Source: Asparagopsis taxiformis (taxonomy: Eukaryota; Rhodophyta; Florideophyceae; Bonnemaisoniales; Bonnemaisoniaceae). From it: DNA of 55,859 bases. Below, one piece after another: positions 1 to 13,536 of the stretch. The notes below the pieces were generated by a model. The model was not told the origin of the DNA. It saw only the letters and a program-made list of their open reading frames with translations, and searched no databases. The translations under genes were made by a program, and so were the position numbers. The first letter of the stretch is position 1. Every line of letters starts with the position of its first letter. The stretch spans positions 1-55,859 of the forward strand of contig JALQPE010000998.1 of assembly GCA_030407315.1 (NCBI GenBank), given 5' to 3'.

Positions 1-2196
1 AAGTCGGTTTCATGGAATGATGAATTGACAAGTGTCCTTTGGTTGAACTGAAGCGCCACGCATCTACATCTGAAATCAAGTTTTTCAAACCGTCCGCCAA
101 CCACATATTGCTCGTTCGGTCCACTGCCGTCCCTTCTTATGTTCTCGCCTCCGTCTTCCACACGCAGATAGGAGCCGTCTCACTATGCGGTGATCAACAA
201 GCCCATACGCCCGGTCGATTGCGATTGCAATGAGTACCAGTGGCATCATCCTGCAAAGCAGCGACTGCGCCTCGTGGAGTTGCCTTCTTTTTGTCTCGCT
301 ATGTGCAGATCGCACGTCACACAACGTAGACTTGCAATTGCCACCAAGTCTAACAATCCGCGTGCGGCTGCAATGTATCAACCGCATGCACGCCAACCAA
401 TGTGCACTCGCGAGTTGCAGTCATCCATTGACAGAATATCCCTCATCATGCCTGACTAGTCCAGCTTTTTCACCAGCAATTTACGGACGCGTTGAAAAGA
501 GCGCAGCTACCTGACTCTCCCAGATATTCCATCTCCATTTCTAAACTTGCACCGTTTTTTCCTGTCAACCTCTACACCGCAGTGTCACACCAACGCCGCC
601 CTAGCCTCACGCCGCCTGTCTATGCTCATCATAACCAGTGTCGCTCGATTACCCTCATTCACAGTTAGAATGTGTTACACGTCCCACCCAAAACATCCAC
701 CTCGAGCGCTGCGCCAATCGCGCGCCGAATAACGCGCAGCAGAGTAATTCTGAGGTGCCTTATGTCCTTACGCGCGATTGGATGCTGCGATCATCTTTTG
801 ACTAGGCGTGTATGAACGGAACAACACCCATGTGTATGCATCCAGTGTATCGGACGTGCACATGGTGTTCCTATCAGCTGGTCGTTTTGCAAGTCAACCA
901 AGTACATCCAAGCCTGTCATGGATGGCAATGCGTCCAAGCGAACAGCGATCTGGCTGGCTGAGCTGTGTGCCACCAGCTATCCCCCTCCAGAATGTTAGT
1001 AGTCGAGGTGTAAAGTCTCCTCCCTACACGTACTAGGACTACCAGCCCTGCCACTTCGAGTTGTTCTATCGCATTTGCGACCTGTACTGCATATCTACAA
1101 ATATTCCAAGTGCTGTCCACCAACCAATCTCCCACTTTAGAAAAGCAAACTTTCGCCCTCTATTGCCGATTTCTTATCGTTTCGCACTCACAGTGGAGCA
1201 AGAGTGAAATTTGGTGGTGGTGAGGTGAGGGAGTAAGGGTTGGCGTGCAGATTCCTGGTTCGATGTGGCATGCATTGTCTCTGCGATGCGTTTTATATAG
1301 TGCGCTAGAGCTTCTCACCACCTCTCCTTTCGCTCCAGATTATCGATTCGCATGCCCCCTGTGCTTTGCAGCTAGAAATTATTACTTCACCCTCCGTTTG
1401 AATATATTCTAAGAGAGTGATATTCCTTTTCCAGATCCCTAGCGACATCTGTGGTTTTTGCACTTACCTGGGGAGCGTCATACCACACGTGTGGCATCGC
1501 TGCATAAACCTTGTGGATGAATCCCTGATTCTCGTGCAACCACCAAGTTACACGAGACGTGTGGTACAATGGTTATTTACAACCTTCAGATCAGCGATAA
1601 ACTGTTTTCTGTGAAATGTATGAATCTTGCAGTCTGACTGACCAATGAGATAACCACAAAACACCTAGACTGCTACCATCTCCAAAGCCAACCAAATATC
1701 ATTGCCATCCATACTGATGCCACGAAGCTGAACAGTCACTAGACACAGCATTTGAATAAGTATGACTAATATTGATACAATAGACATAATCATGGATAGC
1801 GATACCTTTGATACAGTATTTGGTATTGAGCATGTAGATTCCCATAGCCAGTGGCATGTAAGCCCTTTAAAGTAAAACCTGAGTGGGGATGTGAGCACAG
1901 ATACACTTTGCACTCTCACAGCTTCGCTACTACAGCATCGCTACAGTCGTCCCTTGCTACCAGTAGCAAAACCTATCAGCACTCTTTCTCTGCTGCATGT
2001 GTCAAGCTGCTGAAAGATGCTGCGACAGATACTGTTTCCGCTTTTCAAAAATGGATAATTTAGTCTCATATAATAAACCGATATCAAGCCATCGGTCACA
2101 GTCCTACTCGAACAGCCGCTGATAGAAGAGCTTCCTCTCCCCTCGTCTCAAACCGTGCCGCAAACGCCGTAAAATCGAGCCCATTCGTCTTCGACG
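1..2196. other. Gene-poor stretch, no gene recognised
   Basis: Only short open frames occur here and none resembles a family I know. A TATA-like TTTATATAG lies near 1291-1299 on the plus strand, but no convincing coding region follows it. On the minus strand, 1919-1665 contains a hydrophobic stretch (MSIVSILVILIQMLCLV) that could be the signal peptide of a lost secreted protein. The next open piece, 1569-1387, is in another frame. I would not annotate a gene from this. Confidence 0.5.
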
Positions 2197-3922
2197 CTAC
2201 CGAATTCCTCTGTGATATCTTGGACTATTCACCTCCTTCACTCTCTCCTCACACCCAACCCTCTCGCAATATGTTTTCATCATCACTACAGAACCCATAT
2301 ACTGCACGATATGACCCGGTGTCGCACAGCTTCCCGACTGATCACATAGTACTCTGCTGACGGCGTGGTTTTTGAATACCAGGTCGTCGGGATGGAAATT
2401 GGCAAGAGCTTTTGCGTCTATGCATGCGTTATTGGTTGGAATAGGCTGTAGAGAAGGAACTGCTTGGCTCGGCCCTGGTGATAGAGGAGTCGTTTCGCTG
2501 GGAAGAGGCTGCATGACGGCTGCAGATGATTCAGAGGGTGGTGGACAGCGATTAGGATGTGTAACAATGTTGGTCGACATGCAATGAAGATAATCCGGAT
2601 GAAATCCACACACGTCCCTTTCATGCACCTGGGATTTTCACATGAGCACTTGTAAAACTGCTCATTTCGCGGCCAGCAAGTGCACTTGCGAGATCCATTG
2701 CATTTCCTGTCATTTTCATCTACACACTCTCGATTTCCAGCGCATTCGTCATCTGTCCGACAGATCTCGTGATTGAACTTCTTCCGATTCTTGTCCATAG
2801 GATCTGGTGTCTCTGTCCCATCCTCGAATAAAGGACTTGGAATAGCTGTAATTGAGTTATTGCAAAACAACGGATGGGGTTGCAGAGCTTCCGAAATGCA
2901 GTACGCTTCTGCCGGTTTAAAGGAACAAGTATCACCCGGTAGACACTCGGAATTTTTGCATGAGCAAACATGGTCTTCAGCTTCTCTGGGAACACATGTA
3001 CAATCCCTTTCTCCGTCACATTGTTTCAAAAAACTTCCGAAAGCAAATGTAAGAGCACACTCTTGGAGCTGCGCATTCTGCACTTGTTGTACACGGTTCC
3101 TCGGAAAACTTTTTTCCTACGGAGGTCGGGACCGGTTGCGGTGTTTCGGAGGACAAGCTACATCTGGCTTGTTCAAGGCGATAGAAGAGCAAAAACTCAC
3201 CGAATTGTCCGACGTACATTTCTCACCTTCAGGGCATTGAGGGTACTTACACGAGCATAAAAAGTCGTCAAGATCGTCAGCGAGGCAGTAGCATAATCCC
3301 TGCCCATCACATGGGACATGGTTTCCATCCAAAGTGGGTGCAAGCATGAGTGGCCTTCGGCACACTGTTCCGTCTCGGTGCATGCCTCAAATTGAAATGA
3401 GGACGGATAGGGTTGACAGTAGTTTCACACTGAATATCATTGCCCGGAATATTGGACGAGAGACAGGTATTTTCACCAGATTGATCGTGTACGCATCGCT
3501 CACCGGTCCGGCAGGGTTTTTCACAACTGCACAGCTTATCTTTCTTGGAGCTGTAGCTGCAGAAACATTGTGTAGAACTTTTGGAGCACAGTTCAAGGTG
3601 CATGACGTCGGGGTCTATGCAAACACGTGGGGGAACGCAGGGAGAGGATGAACTGCAAGAATCTCCGACGAAGCCCAGTGCTTGACGCTGAATTGAGTTG
3701 AGATCCAGAGGTGAGGCAAAGGAAGGAATGCGACCATGACGCAAACGGCGGGGGAATTGGTGCATTCGGAGCTTTCGGAGTTTCAAGTTAAGATGTGCAT
3801 TTGGTCGAGATTGAATTTGGAAGGGCGTGTTTCGTTTAGTGGTTCTGGAGGCTCGAGGGGCTGGTGAAGCGAGAGTTGAAGTGATCAGGAGGAGAAGAAG
3901 GGGGGCGAGAAAAATGGGCCAT
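2197..3922 (-). pseudogene. Frame-broken cysteine-rich secreted protein
   Basis: The frame pieces (3922-3307, 3383-3117, 3219-3016, 3083-2418, 2628-2197) together look like one secreted modular protein. The best start is the ATG at 3922, about 110 nt downstream of a TATAAATA box. It would encode a signal peptide (MAHF.., then LLLLITSTLAS) if the six-C run at 3900-3905 were one base shorter. Three diverged copies of a Cys module follow. Each has a PPRVC- or GNREC-like block, a Q/RxCxC block, a CSCxxPxC block and a GExC, GDTC or KGTC end. A C-terminal Cys domain (near 2430-2200, VLCDQSGSCATPGH) closes the protein. The frame changes at least four more times between modules, mid-module, so introns are an unlikely explanation. 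The family looks extracellular or cell-wall related; its function is unknown. Sequencing error could explain one break but not all. Confidence 0.6.
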
Positions 3923-4030
3923 GTCGGTAGGTGCAGTTGGTTGCAGAAGGAATTTGGGGACGGAACAATGGATGACTGAGTATGGGGCAAGGAGCATTGT
4001 TGAATGCAATGTTGATGCAAGTCGATTGCG

Positions 4031-4038
4031 TATTTATA
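4031..4038 (-). promoter_or_regulatory. TATA box of the cysteine-rich gene
   Basis: TATAAATA reads on the minus strand, about 110 nt upstream of the ATG at 3922. Position and sequence fit a core promoter for the adjacent broken gene. Confidence 0.5.
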
Positions 4039-4663
4039 GAGCAGCGGGACGAATTTAATTGGGAATACGTGGATGGTAGATGTTGAGCTCGATGAAGATG
4101 CGGCGGGGGATAGAGAACTGCAGAGACTAGTGCGAGAGCGACATTGCTGACTGAAATATCGCCGAGTGCATCTTATTGTTATAAGATATGAATTGCTGCC
4201 AGAGCAAAATAGTTTGGCGGTGTTGGAAAGCATGACAAATGATGACTGAAGGGCCAATTAATCGGATGTGGCGCGTACGTTGCGCAACGGGAGATGCAAC
4301 CTTGTTGTCAACCATCGATCGGTTTGGGAGCCTCCTGTCGCCCCGTTTCGTCCAACACCAAATATATTCTTGTTGTTTTGACCAGCATCTTGTATCCATT
4401 GCGATGATGTAGAAATTGTGCGCGAGAGAGCGGTCAAGCATTGCTGGATGACGAGCTCATCAAGCGGAGAGAAATGTGCGTCTGTCGTGGCTCGTCCGCG
4501 TGGATACATATCGTACGCTTCTATCGGTCGATTCGCTGACTTGTCGAGTTGACATTGGCTGATTAATTCATCTCATACAAGCCACTTATAGTCAGTCACA
4601 AGGCGATCCTCTCCCAAGAATGGCGACAATCCAATCCGTCGAAACTCGCCACTCTTTCTCCGA
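4039..4663. other. Intergenic stretch
   Basis: About 620 bp between the cysteine-rich pseudogene promoter and the 3' end of the decayed WD40 gene. No recognisable coding sequence, repeat or RNA was seen. Confidence 0.4.
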
Positions 4664-7600
4664 TCACTCAAGCCGCTTGCAAAATTTGACACCATTCCTG
4701 CTCCTCGCTGCCCACATTCCCGCACTAACAAAGGTCGGGCGGTGGCGAAAACAGGCAATGCTGCGGATTGGAGATTGGGTGCAACACATCCCCGATGTTG
4801 AGAACGGAATTGAATGGACAAGAATAGGCGATGCGTAGCCGATTATTCGATACCGCAATTGACTCGGAGCAAAGGTTACGAGACGTTTCGAAACTTGAAA
4901 TGACATGATCGGTACCTCCATCAATGTCAACATTGTCGCTCCATCCGCACAAACTGCAAAGTTGGACACATCGGGGAGAAATGCGTGGAAGACCTGTTCG
5001 ATGCTGCGGCGTACCACTCGCGCATCCCAAACTCTCACTCGATTGTCATGTAGCGCGAACAGTTCCGAGCCTCCCCCAGTACAAAGTGACCTGATATACC
5101 GTAATGACGTATCGTGGAGAGTGCGTAGTAACGAGACGTCACGACCGCAATGGTTCACCCGCCACACACTTATCTTACCTTCTCAAGTCTGCAGAATAGA
5201 GTAGCCGTCCATCGTCACTGAATAGAATTTTGTTCCCCATAATGTCGTGTTCACGAGATGAATTCCATAGCTGCTCGTTGCTTTGCAAATCCCACAATCG
5301 CACAGTTTATCGTTCGCTACCGAGGCCAGGAGCCTTCCATCGTCTCTCATTGCCGCACTGTTCACACCTCTGCCGTGAGCTGTCAACACTTTCCCAGCGT
5401 CCTCAAGATTTGCTGGATCCCAAACTATAATCTTTCCACCGTGCGATGCAGACACCATCACACGATCACTTCCTCCCTTTGCAATCAGGGTCACTGCATC
5501 TTCATGAACATCTATTGTTTGTGTTGTACTCCCGCTCATCATATATATCTTTAATAGCCGTCCTCGATCAGTACCCATAACCACTTGCTCCAGGGCTGGG
5601 AATACCTGCATACATTGGATCATCTCTTGTTCTTGTAGTCCTGCAGTCTGGAAAGACCGCCATTTCTTGTACTCTTTCCATATCATCACTCTACCTCCTG
5701 AACTGCATGAATAGGCAGCATTTGACATCCTGCCTCCTTGCACATTGATGATTTCTCTACCTTCGTCATGATCAACAAGTGTCCTCTTCTTCGTCCCATC
5801 ACGACCATCCAATACCCAAATATCCCCTCTCTCCCTGCCACAAGCACTTCATCCCCTCTTGCACAGACATACATGCATTCTCCACAGCTCTCCAACTCCA
5901 GTACTCGTTTCAAAGAGGCCGTCCCATTCGTTAGCACTCCAGATCGAGCACTTGCCAAAGCCGCCGCCAGTGCTTCGCAATACTGTACACCAGCCGCTCT
6001 ACTATACCGCTTTCACTCTTCAGATCTCGCAATCTTCCAAGAGCTGGAACGTACATTCACGAAGGTTTTTTATGGAATACGAATAGAAAGCTCCATTGCC
6101 GTCGTGATAATGCTAGGTGATGTCCCGGATGACTTTTGAACCATTTCCGTCTTCTCATATCGTTCCACATGCGCTTGTAACACGTGCAGGTCAGCTATGA
6201 TCTTCTGGAACGGTGCGCGATCTTCTTCCTTGTATATTCGCTCCATCCATTGGTAGTCAGTCAGGAGCTTCAACGCTGCGGCTAACTGCCCTGCCCGAGC
6301 AAGTGGCGTACGACGTTGTCGATCATATACTTGTCGGTTTCATCCAGTTCCACCATTCGTCTCGTTCGATGCCAGATGACTGTCCTGCTTCATCGCTTCC
6401 TTGATCCCCACTGCTTCTTCTTATGTGTTTCGATTCCCGGTAAGCATCGACGAGTTGCGCATGCCATATTCGTACTTTCTCTCGCGTCCGCCCGCCATTT
6501 GTAAGCATAAGTCGTGAACTTAATCATGAAGCCGTACACCTATCACTGATTTTTTCTCATCTTGCACTAATGATAGCAGACTTTGTCCCGACAGTATTTG
6601 CAGTCCAACAAGTGCATCTTCCACGCCCCATAGTTTCTGAACTACATGCAAAGCTAGACACATCTGCTTTTGCATAATTAAGAATGACTGAAACATGTCT
6701 GCCACAGTGATGTCCTTGCCATCCCAGCCCTTCTGTAGTGACTCGATGCTCGACTTTATTGCCTTTTGCAGTCCCATATGTTTAAACCCAAGTTGAGTTA
6801 TTGACAGTTGCACAATACTCTTCTGCAGACTCTGCCAGTTCTGAGCAATGGAATCCGAGTCACACTTATCTTTGCCAAACAATTTTTTGCATAGCAGATC
6901 CAGCTATACTGAGAGCAAGTGGAAGCCCCGCGCATAAGTCTATTACATTGTTGAATGCCTGGCGATGCGAGGAGAGAATGTTGCGATTTTGTGATGATCG
7001 ATATCAGCATAGCTGCACAGTATTCGGACACATGTCTCCCTCGGCAAATGTTCTGGAGCCACTGCAATACACTTTTGATGTGTGGGTACAATGCCGATTT
7101 GCTCATTCCTGGTCGATGTCAGGACCTTGCAACGCGCTCCGTCAATCTGTTGAACAGCTGTACAAACGGAATTGACCAACATGAAAAAAATAGGTTGGAG
7201 ACCCCATACGTCATCGAAGATGAGGAGAAAAGGCTTCGGGGTCAGCAGGTCAAGGAGCTTGCTGATCATGCTGGGGTGGGTATTGATTTTTGCAGCAAGA
7301 TAGGTGAATTTGGGAAGGAATCAGGTAAAGCTTCTTTCACAATCACTTCAGATGATCCAAGAGCGTTTGCACTGTGGCATCATGACCAAGTTCAATGAAG
7401 TACACGCCGTCTGGAAACTATTGCCAAACATCCGGTTGTCTGCCAAGGGCACGCAAGATGGTCGTTTTACCTGCGCCGCCCATGCCGACAAGTGCGATAG
7501 CGTTTGCTTCGGAATTAGTTGATAGGAGAGCGCGCTTTGCCTCATTTTCGGGGTGGTTGAACCATCAGAGAAGTCGAGTATCTGGCGGGAGTCCACAGGG

Positions 7601-7951
7601 ACGTAGAAGACAGAGGGCTGTGGCGTACATGACTGGGCGGGAGACGAAGCGGGAGAAGGGTACAGTGAAGAAGATGTCGGGTGCGATGCAAGTAGAGAGG
7701 GCGGAGTGTGCGGAGTATAGGATACGGCTGGGGGTTTGGCTGAGGCGCGTGATCAGGTGCAGCGGCTTAAGGAGAAGGTGGAGTGATAATCGGGTGGTCA
7801 AGAGCGGAGTGGTTCGGCTGAGAGATGAACGGACCCATTGTACTGATAGTGCATGTGGATGGAATAAAGGGAAGATTGGTTGTCGGAGAGCAGGAGGGTA
7901 CGGAAGAAAACGCTGGGGTGGAAGATGTGACGTTGGATGGAGGGACAACAT
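4664..7951 (-). pseudogene. Decayed NB-ARC / WD40 STAND-type protein
   Basis: Parts appear in the order expected for an APAF1/NB-ARC-like switch ATPase with a WD40 propeller. The P-loop GMGGAGKTT is at 7487-7461. The Walker B/kinase-2 motif LLIFDDVW is near 7230-7205, followed by KVLTSTRN (RNBS-B). The GLPLA motif is near 6930-6915 (CAGLPLALSIAG). A winged-helix end LHD-x-VHDL lies near 6520, then a helical linker (HAQLVDAYRE near 6440; LLTDYQWMERIY near 6265-6230), then WD40-like repeats from about 5958 to 4664 (IIVWDPANL, VRVWDARVV). The reading frame is broken throughout. In-frame stops occur at 7567-7565 (TGA, before the P-loop), 7420-7418 (TAG), near 7345 (TGA) and 6522-6520 (TAA inside LHD-VHDL). 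Frame changes fall near 6950, between 6508 and 6270, and at 5180. Such proteins are cytosolic sensors or scaffolds; this copy is almost certainly non-functional. Confidence 0.8.
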
Positions 7952-9024
7952 GAGCGGAACAGTTATGATTTGAAAGGGTCTTGAGATAAAATGATGTCAG
8001 ATATGAACGTGTAGTAAAACCGGAGTATGAATCTCGAGTTACATACGTGTGTTTACGACAAGCTTTTCATTGGCCCACTTGGCACGTAGACGAAAATTCC
8101 ATTGTTTTCTTTCAGTCCCTTTCCCATTTTTTATCGCAATTTCCGATTTTCTGTCATCTCGCATATCAAAGGTTTGTGTCGCAGTAGAAAAGCAGAGCAG
8201 ATCAGATCAGCAGGAACCCTCCCATCTCCGTAATAACTGCGTAGAAGTTCACATTGCAACCTTAACATTCACTCGATGCGTCTCCACACCCAATGCTGAA
8301 ACGAAATGTTCCGTGCTGCTCTCCAGCTGAATTCTGACTTATTTCCCCGGCACATTGTCTCCTTCCGCGATCTTCAACGGAGACACCTCCTCAATTGCGA
8401 TCACAGTTGCAAACTTCGTCCCCCAATTCCTTTGCGCGTACATAATGTATCCGAGGTAGTGGGGTATTTCAGACTGCATTTGTACGCATTGTTTCTAACA
8501 GGCTGACGATCTCGTTTGTTGTACGCGTAAAGCGATCGAACCGAGCTGGATGCTTGCAGCGGTGTTGTGATTGATGGTTCATCTCAGTATGTCCTGTATG
8601 GAGCGCGCACACAGAATGGCGGATGTGTGCTTCGGATGGACGTGATGCTCTGAGCCAGATATTGTCGACTCAAAGTCACCAGTCTGCGGACGAAGAATTG
8701 GAGTACATGTACCAGCACCCGACCAGTCTTTATCTAAATTTGAACGCTACTCCGACCAAACTGCCATCGCTTTCTAAAAGCTTATTCAGATGTGCTCACA
8801 TTGAAAGTATCATCTGTTTCACGCGCCGCCTCGCTGTTTCTATTCCATCGGTAAGCTGTTCAACTTGACTGAATTTTCTGCAGAAACACACTATCCGCTC
8901 CGCTACCTTTTCATTTGTCCTTTTGCAATGAATGCCTTCTGATGAATCCACCGGCCCACGTCCTATACCCCTTCTTTTCTATCAATCCGCTTTTTGTTCC
9001 ACAATCTCTTATCCCTGTGCAACA
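7952..9024. other. Intergenic stretch, no gene seen
   Basis: AT/GC-balanced sequence with only chance-length open frames. No repeat, RNA gene or recognisable protein remnant was found. Confidence 0.4.
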
Positions 9025-10227
9025 TTATTCTATTTCAGATAGGATACATGACGGGGAGATGGTGTTTGTCGATGACAGTCCGTAGGTCGCTTTGTTGAAA
9101 AACCATTCAATGAATTCATCGGTTGAGACTAACTGTTGTGGAGAGCTGTCGAGAAGCGAAACGTTGATATATTGGAACAGAGACAATACGAAGACAATCA
9201 ATGCCGGAATTGGTACAGCTGAACCAATGAAGAATGGCACAAGGCGTGCGACAGAAGAGACAAGAAATGAAAGAGTTGGATTTGACATACGATGTTTTTG
9301 AAACCACAATTCTGGAACAGATTGCTCGGTTGAGGTGATCATTTCTCATTTTTGTTACGAGTCCGAACGATGCAAAAGGAAAAGAACAATCGACTGGAAA
9401 TCGATAGTACAAAATGGAAAACGCTGGTTACCTCATCACAGGGTCCGTAAGGTTTTGCCAAGTTACATCTGAAAGTCGCTCTTCCGAAAACCGCAGAAGG
9501 GATACACATTGAAAACAGACAATTGCGCTCCGAAATACATGGCAGAGAGATGGATTCGGTGCAAGGGATGCGCGACTTGGAGGAAAGCTATCTTAAACGG
9601 TTAGCTCACAATGTGGTGTCGACTCGGATCTGAACTGTGCGAGCAATATTTGATTGGCGTATGGAATCATGCTCCAGCGAGTGAGCGTGCACCTGTTTAT
9701 TGAACGGTGAAGATATCGTACGCGCAGAATCAGATGTGCTGTGCAAACGGGAAGCACATGGAGAGAAGAGTTGTGGAAAACTGGAGAATTAACGAACGAA
9801 TGGAATCGATGTCGAGATTTCAGCAAATAGGGGCACTAGTTCTGATGGATCTACGCCCATTCCGATACCGACGGTAAACATGCGACAAATAAAGTGAACA
9901 AGCTCGAAGAAGTTTGTGTCAGTGCTGGAGTAGTCATTATATGAAGAGGCCAATTGGATGTGGATAGATAAGGGTAAACTTGCGGCGCACGGGGACACGT
10001 CCGGCACCCCGTTATCACCAATTGTAATGCGGCCGCGTCCTTAGTGGCGGTTTGACGGGAACTTTGGTCCAATCATTTAAAGTTGCACTTGGTGCAAGAA
10101 TGAGTCCCGGCCGGAGGGCACTACCAGTGTTGAAACCAAATAAACCCCATTGCGGGTGTGATGTCTGCTGCAAGCATGGTGGCAGTAGATATGCTGTCAC
10201 AACCAGCAAAATTTGTCGCATGGTCAT
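9025..10227 (-). pseudogene. Possible remnant of a secreted or membrane protein
   Basis: An ATG at 10227 opens a 70-residue frame with a signal-peptide-like start (MTMRQILLVVTAYLLPP), ending at 10015. Plausible continuation lies in other frames: 10007-9789 (contains GIGMGVDPSELVPLF) and 9342-9025, where a long hydrophobic block is followed by DEFIEWFFNKATYG. The pieces share strand and order, which suggests a single decayed gene. I cannot name the family, and chance open frames remain possible. Confidence 0.3.
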
Positions 10228-11402
10228 ACCGTGCCACCAACTGTAAGCTGAACATTGTACAGAATTTAAACGCCGCCGCACTCGGGGATGGGAAGAGCAG
10301 AAGCCGGCTGTTGGGGATGGGTTAACGAACATCTCAATTAGAGCCTGACACCCTACAAATCGACCGCATCGATGATGAACTAGGACGCGTCCTCGAGGGA
10401 TACCATCAATTCATAGGATAACCCAGAAAGCGATACGTTCCATATGAGTGACATGAGAGGCGTGTCGCTTTTTGTACCACTATGGACTGTAGCGCTGAAA
10501 AAAGCGTGCATGCTTCATATTCATTGTAGTAGTCATGGATGAATGAGTCCCAGCTGCGCTTGGCTTTCCACTACTCTCGTTCGTTTGCATCTGCTTCCTG
10601 AACAGTCTCTACATTCTATCGATGTAATTTGCCCACTTTTTCACCATTGTCTCTCTCCGACACACATCCTCGGACAATCACTGCGAATACCAGACTCTGC
10701 CGAGTATCATCATAAGGTACTACGTAGGTTGCTTCACTTCTTCGTTACGTGGCCACAAGCTTTACCCCAGTAGTATCCTATTGGGGCGAAATGCAATCGC
10801 CTGAGACTTTAGGCATTGCCACTGTAGCATGATTGAGCTACATGACATCATCACGACATGGACGCCATCCTGTATTGCCTGAGGGTGTCACATATGAACG
10901 GTGATAGGACTCCTATCCTCCGAAATTACTTGGAGCAGTAGTGGCAAAGAAAATAAAGAATTGAAAGTAGGCGTGTCAAGATTCCAACTCCTTCCATTTC
11001 AGTCACTCCTACCTGGTGGGGAAGGAGTCTCGGAGATGGAAGAAGCTGGAGTCGGGGGCTGAAGTCGTGACTTGTGTTCAAACAGAAGGTGAAAAAGTTG
11101 TGCTATTTACGAGTTGGACACAAATTGATAATATCCGAAGAAAGCGATGGAGGATTGTTTCCTCTATTAACATATCTTCGAAGCTGGCGACAAGGTATGT
11201 TGTGACTAAAATATGCCATACCCTTCCTACACGTTCATGCCGGGAACACCAGACTTTACCGTGGAATACGCAATTGTTTTCCGGCCCAGTGCGGCATGGT
11301 ACCCATTTCGACAGCTTGTAGAAAAATTGTTGCTACGAATAAGCGTGTTACGTGATTGTACAGAATCTGTGGCTCCGTTCGCAGGTTGCTATAGTTTATA
11401 GT
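10228..11402. other. Intergenic stretch
   Basis: No supported gene. Short frames at 10543-10773 and 11016-11321 have no recognisable features. Confidence 0.4.
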
Positions 11403-12414
11403 TTATTTCGAATAGTTTCGAAATTGAAACTTCAGAGTGGCATCCATCTTCGAGCTGCGTGACGCTTTTTGGCGCCCCGCCAAACGAGGGGCAGTGGCGT
11501 TCGATTGTACCTGTTTGACAGTGAACATGTGAGCGTGTGCACTTGTGCCTCTTATATTCTGGTCACCACAGTGACATTGCAGCTGTAAGTTGGTCACCTT
11601 AGCAATTTCGACTAGTCTCCGCGAACTGTAATGTGACACGATCGAAACCTTCAACAGCTCACCATCAAAGCCATGCGCGTCACGCATCGTATATGGGCAT
11701 ATATGGAATGTTGCGCACCTGTGAAACTCTGCGTGACCGCAACCGAACACTCCCCAATTACAAGCACCCAAACATAGTACAACTGATCAGAATAGAACTA
11801 ACCTGCCGATTCGAAAGAATCTTCCTGCCCCATGTTACTTCCACATTGTCACTTGTCAGACACATCCCATACAAACACGAAGGGTATGTGTGCAAAACGT
11901 TCCGTTTTCCAAGCCCTAGAATACTCCTCTCCTCAAACACAAGATCACTTTTACAGAAGTCCGACACACAAAATTCAATCCTGCTCATACTACCATTAGT
12001 ATTCTTCCATCTACGTGTCGGCGTTTATGGGGCCCGTGCAGCTCCATCGCTGAAACTCCTCGGCATGGTATCCAAATATAGCACATATGTTCCTATTTTA
12101 TTCAGTATCCAGCACGTGCGCTCATACGAATTACTCAGAAACTCTGTTCACTGCCTTTTTGGCCTCTGTTGTGAATCGTATTCCTGAACACCGCTTCCAT
12201 AGCAAAACGCGAGCGATTTTCTGGCTTCCATCCATATAGCATCGAAATCGACCAATCGTGTCCGGTCTAGAACTTCGTTTCTATCATTACCATGCACACC
12301 GACTTCCTTTAGAGATATTTGGGCCATCCACGATGACATTAGGATGATTGCTGCCTTCGATTCTGGAGCTCCTCTCCAAGCCCTAGATGACATGCCCAGG
12401 ATGACAGAAACCAA
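11403..12414 (-). pseudogene. Possible decayed small protein gene
   Basis: Minus-strand open pieces at 12414-12148, 11988-11758 and 11771-11403 follow each other in order but in different frames. The first has a moderately hydrophobic N-terminal half (AAIILMSSWMAQISL) followed by a polar part. A plus-strand frame (11633-12187) overlaps them and looks less protein-like. No family is recognised; low confidence. Confidence 0.22.
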
Positions 12415-13450
12415 GAATACAGTCTTGACGACTTCTCTCCCTCATCCCGACCCGTGCAACAAAGGAGCATGACGGCATATAAGGCACTATTTCCTGTCAG
12501 CTAATCCCTCAAGCAGTTTGAAAAATTGTAGTGGACTTTGTGGTACCTGCGAAGTTCTGTCGGAATCAATAGCATGGACCAGGCCCACAAGGTCAGTGCA
12601 GATAGAAACGGTGATGTCGTTCTATCATACCATATTGCATCAGCCATTGTCTCGGTATATTGGTGCCCTGGAGAAAACATCGAGCCGTTGCTTCGTCATA
12701 TTATCAACATTCCCATGGCCTGCGCATTTTGTTTGCTTTTTGCTGGTGTGACTCATCATCTGTAACTGCAATGAAAGTTCGAGACGGAACTGACATCTTG
12801 AGTTATCAATACCGTTGATTGCTGTGCAAACGCCACTTCATGGACCTCTCAATACGGCTGCGTGACAAAGATAAGATAGAAGCTACAAATGTCATATGTC
12901 CATGTGAATTGACTGGGCTGCATGGCGTGACATGTACATGGAAAAAGAATGCGATGAACTAGGTTGAAAATGACAGGACGATGGCAGTTTTTCTTTTTCT
13001 TCACTCTACAACCTCTGAAAGTTCTAAACCGAGACCGAAGACCATGCGATTTTTCCGCACACACTGTGTAGATACGTGTAGGAAGCAGGATGCTTCTCCA
13101 ATATATCTATGAATCACACCGTTATCGGCCCAGGAAAGCGAATTGAGTCTTCTTGACTTCTTGATAACGGTACTTTCCTAGGAATCGATTCATATACTGT
13201 AATGTGTCATCTGCTTAGTAACCTGTGCGCAATGGTAGGGTATTCACAGAGCATACTCGCTCTAGATTTTCTACGTGCTTGAATGGCAGAGTCTAGTGTC
13301 GATAACGAAACTTTGTCGAACGAGAATCATAACAGCATGAATCGAAAGAGGTGCATGGAACAGAGACCAATATCATCAGGTCGTGAAAGCTGACTTGGCA
13401 GCCTTTCCTTTCACTCCGTGCATTTCTTTTCTAAGAAGCCCACCATCTCA
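12415..13450. other. Intergenic stretch upstream of the secreted protein gene
   Basis: No gene recognised in about 1 kb. It presumably holds upstream control sequence for the gene at 13537. Confidence 0.4.
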
Positions 13451-13460
13451 CTATTTAATA
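13451..13460 (+). promoter_or_regulatory. TATA-like box
   Basis: CTATTTAATA lies 77 nt upstream of the ATG at 13537, a plausible core promoter position. Confidence 0.4.
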
Positions 13461-13536
13461 GTCTTCTTATCTCACCGAGTGCCCATCTCAGAAAGCCTTC
13501 ACAGTCAAGTCACCGACTGAATTTGACTTAGCCAAA

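Noticed and set aside
11633..12187. 184-codon plus-strand frame as a gene
   Set aside because: No start context, domain or composition bias; the opposing minus-strand pieces are at least as plausible.
13372..13381. CTGATGA on the minus strand near 13.38 kb
   Set aside because: Lacks the GAAA box and flanking stems.
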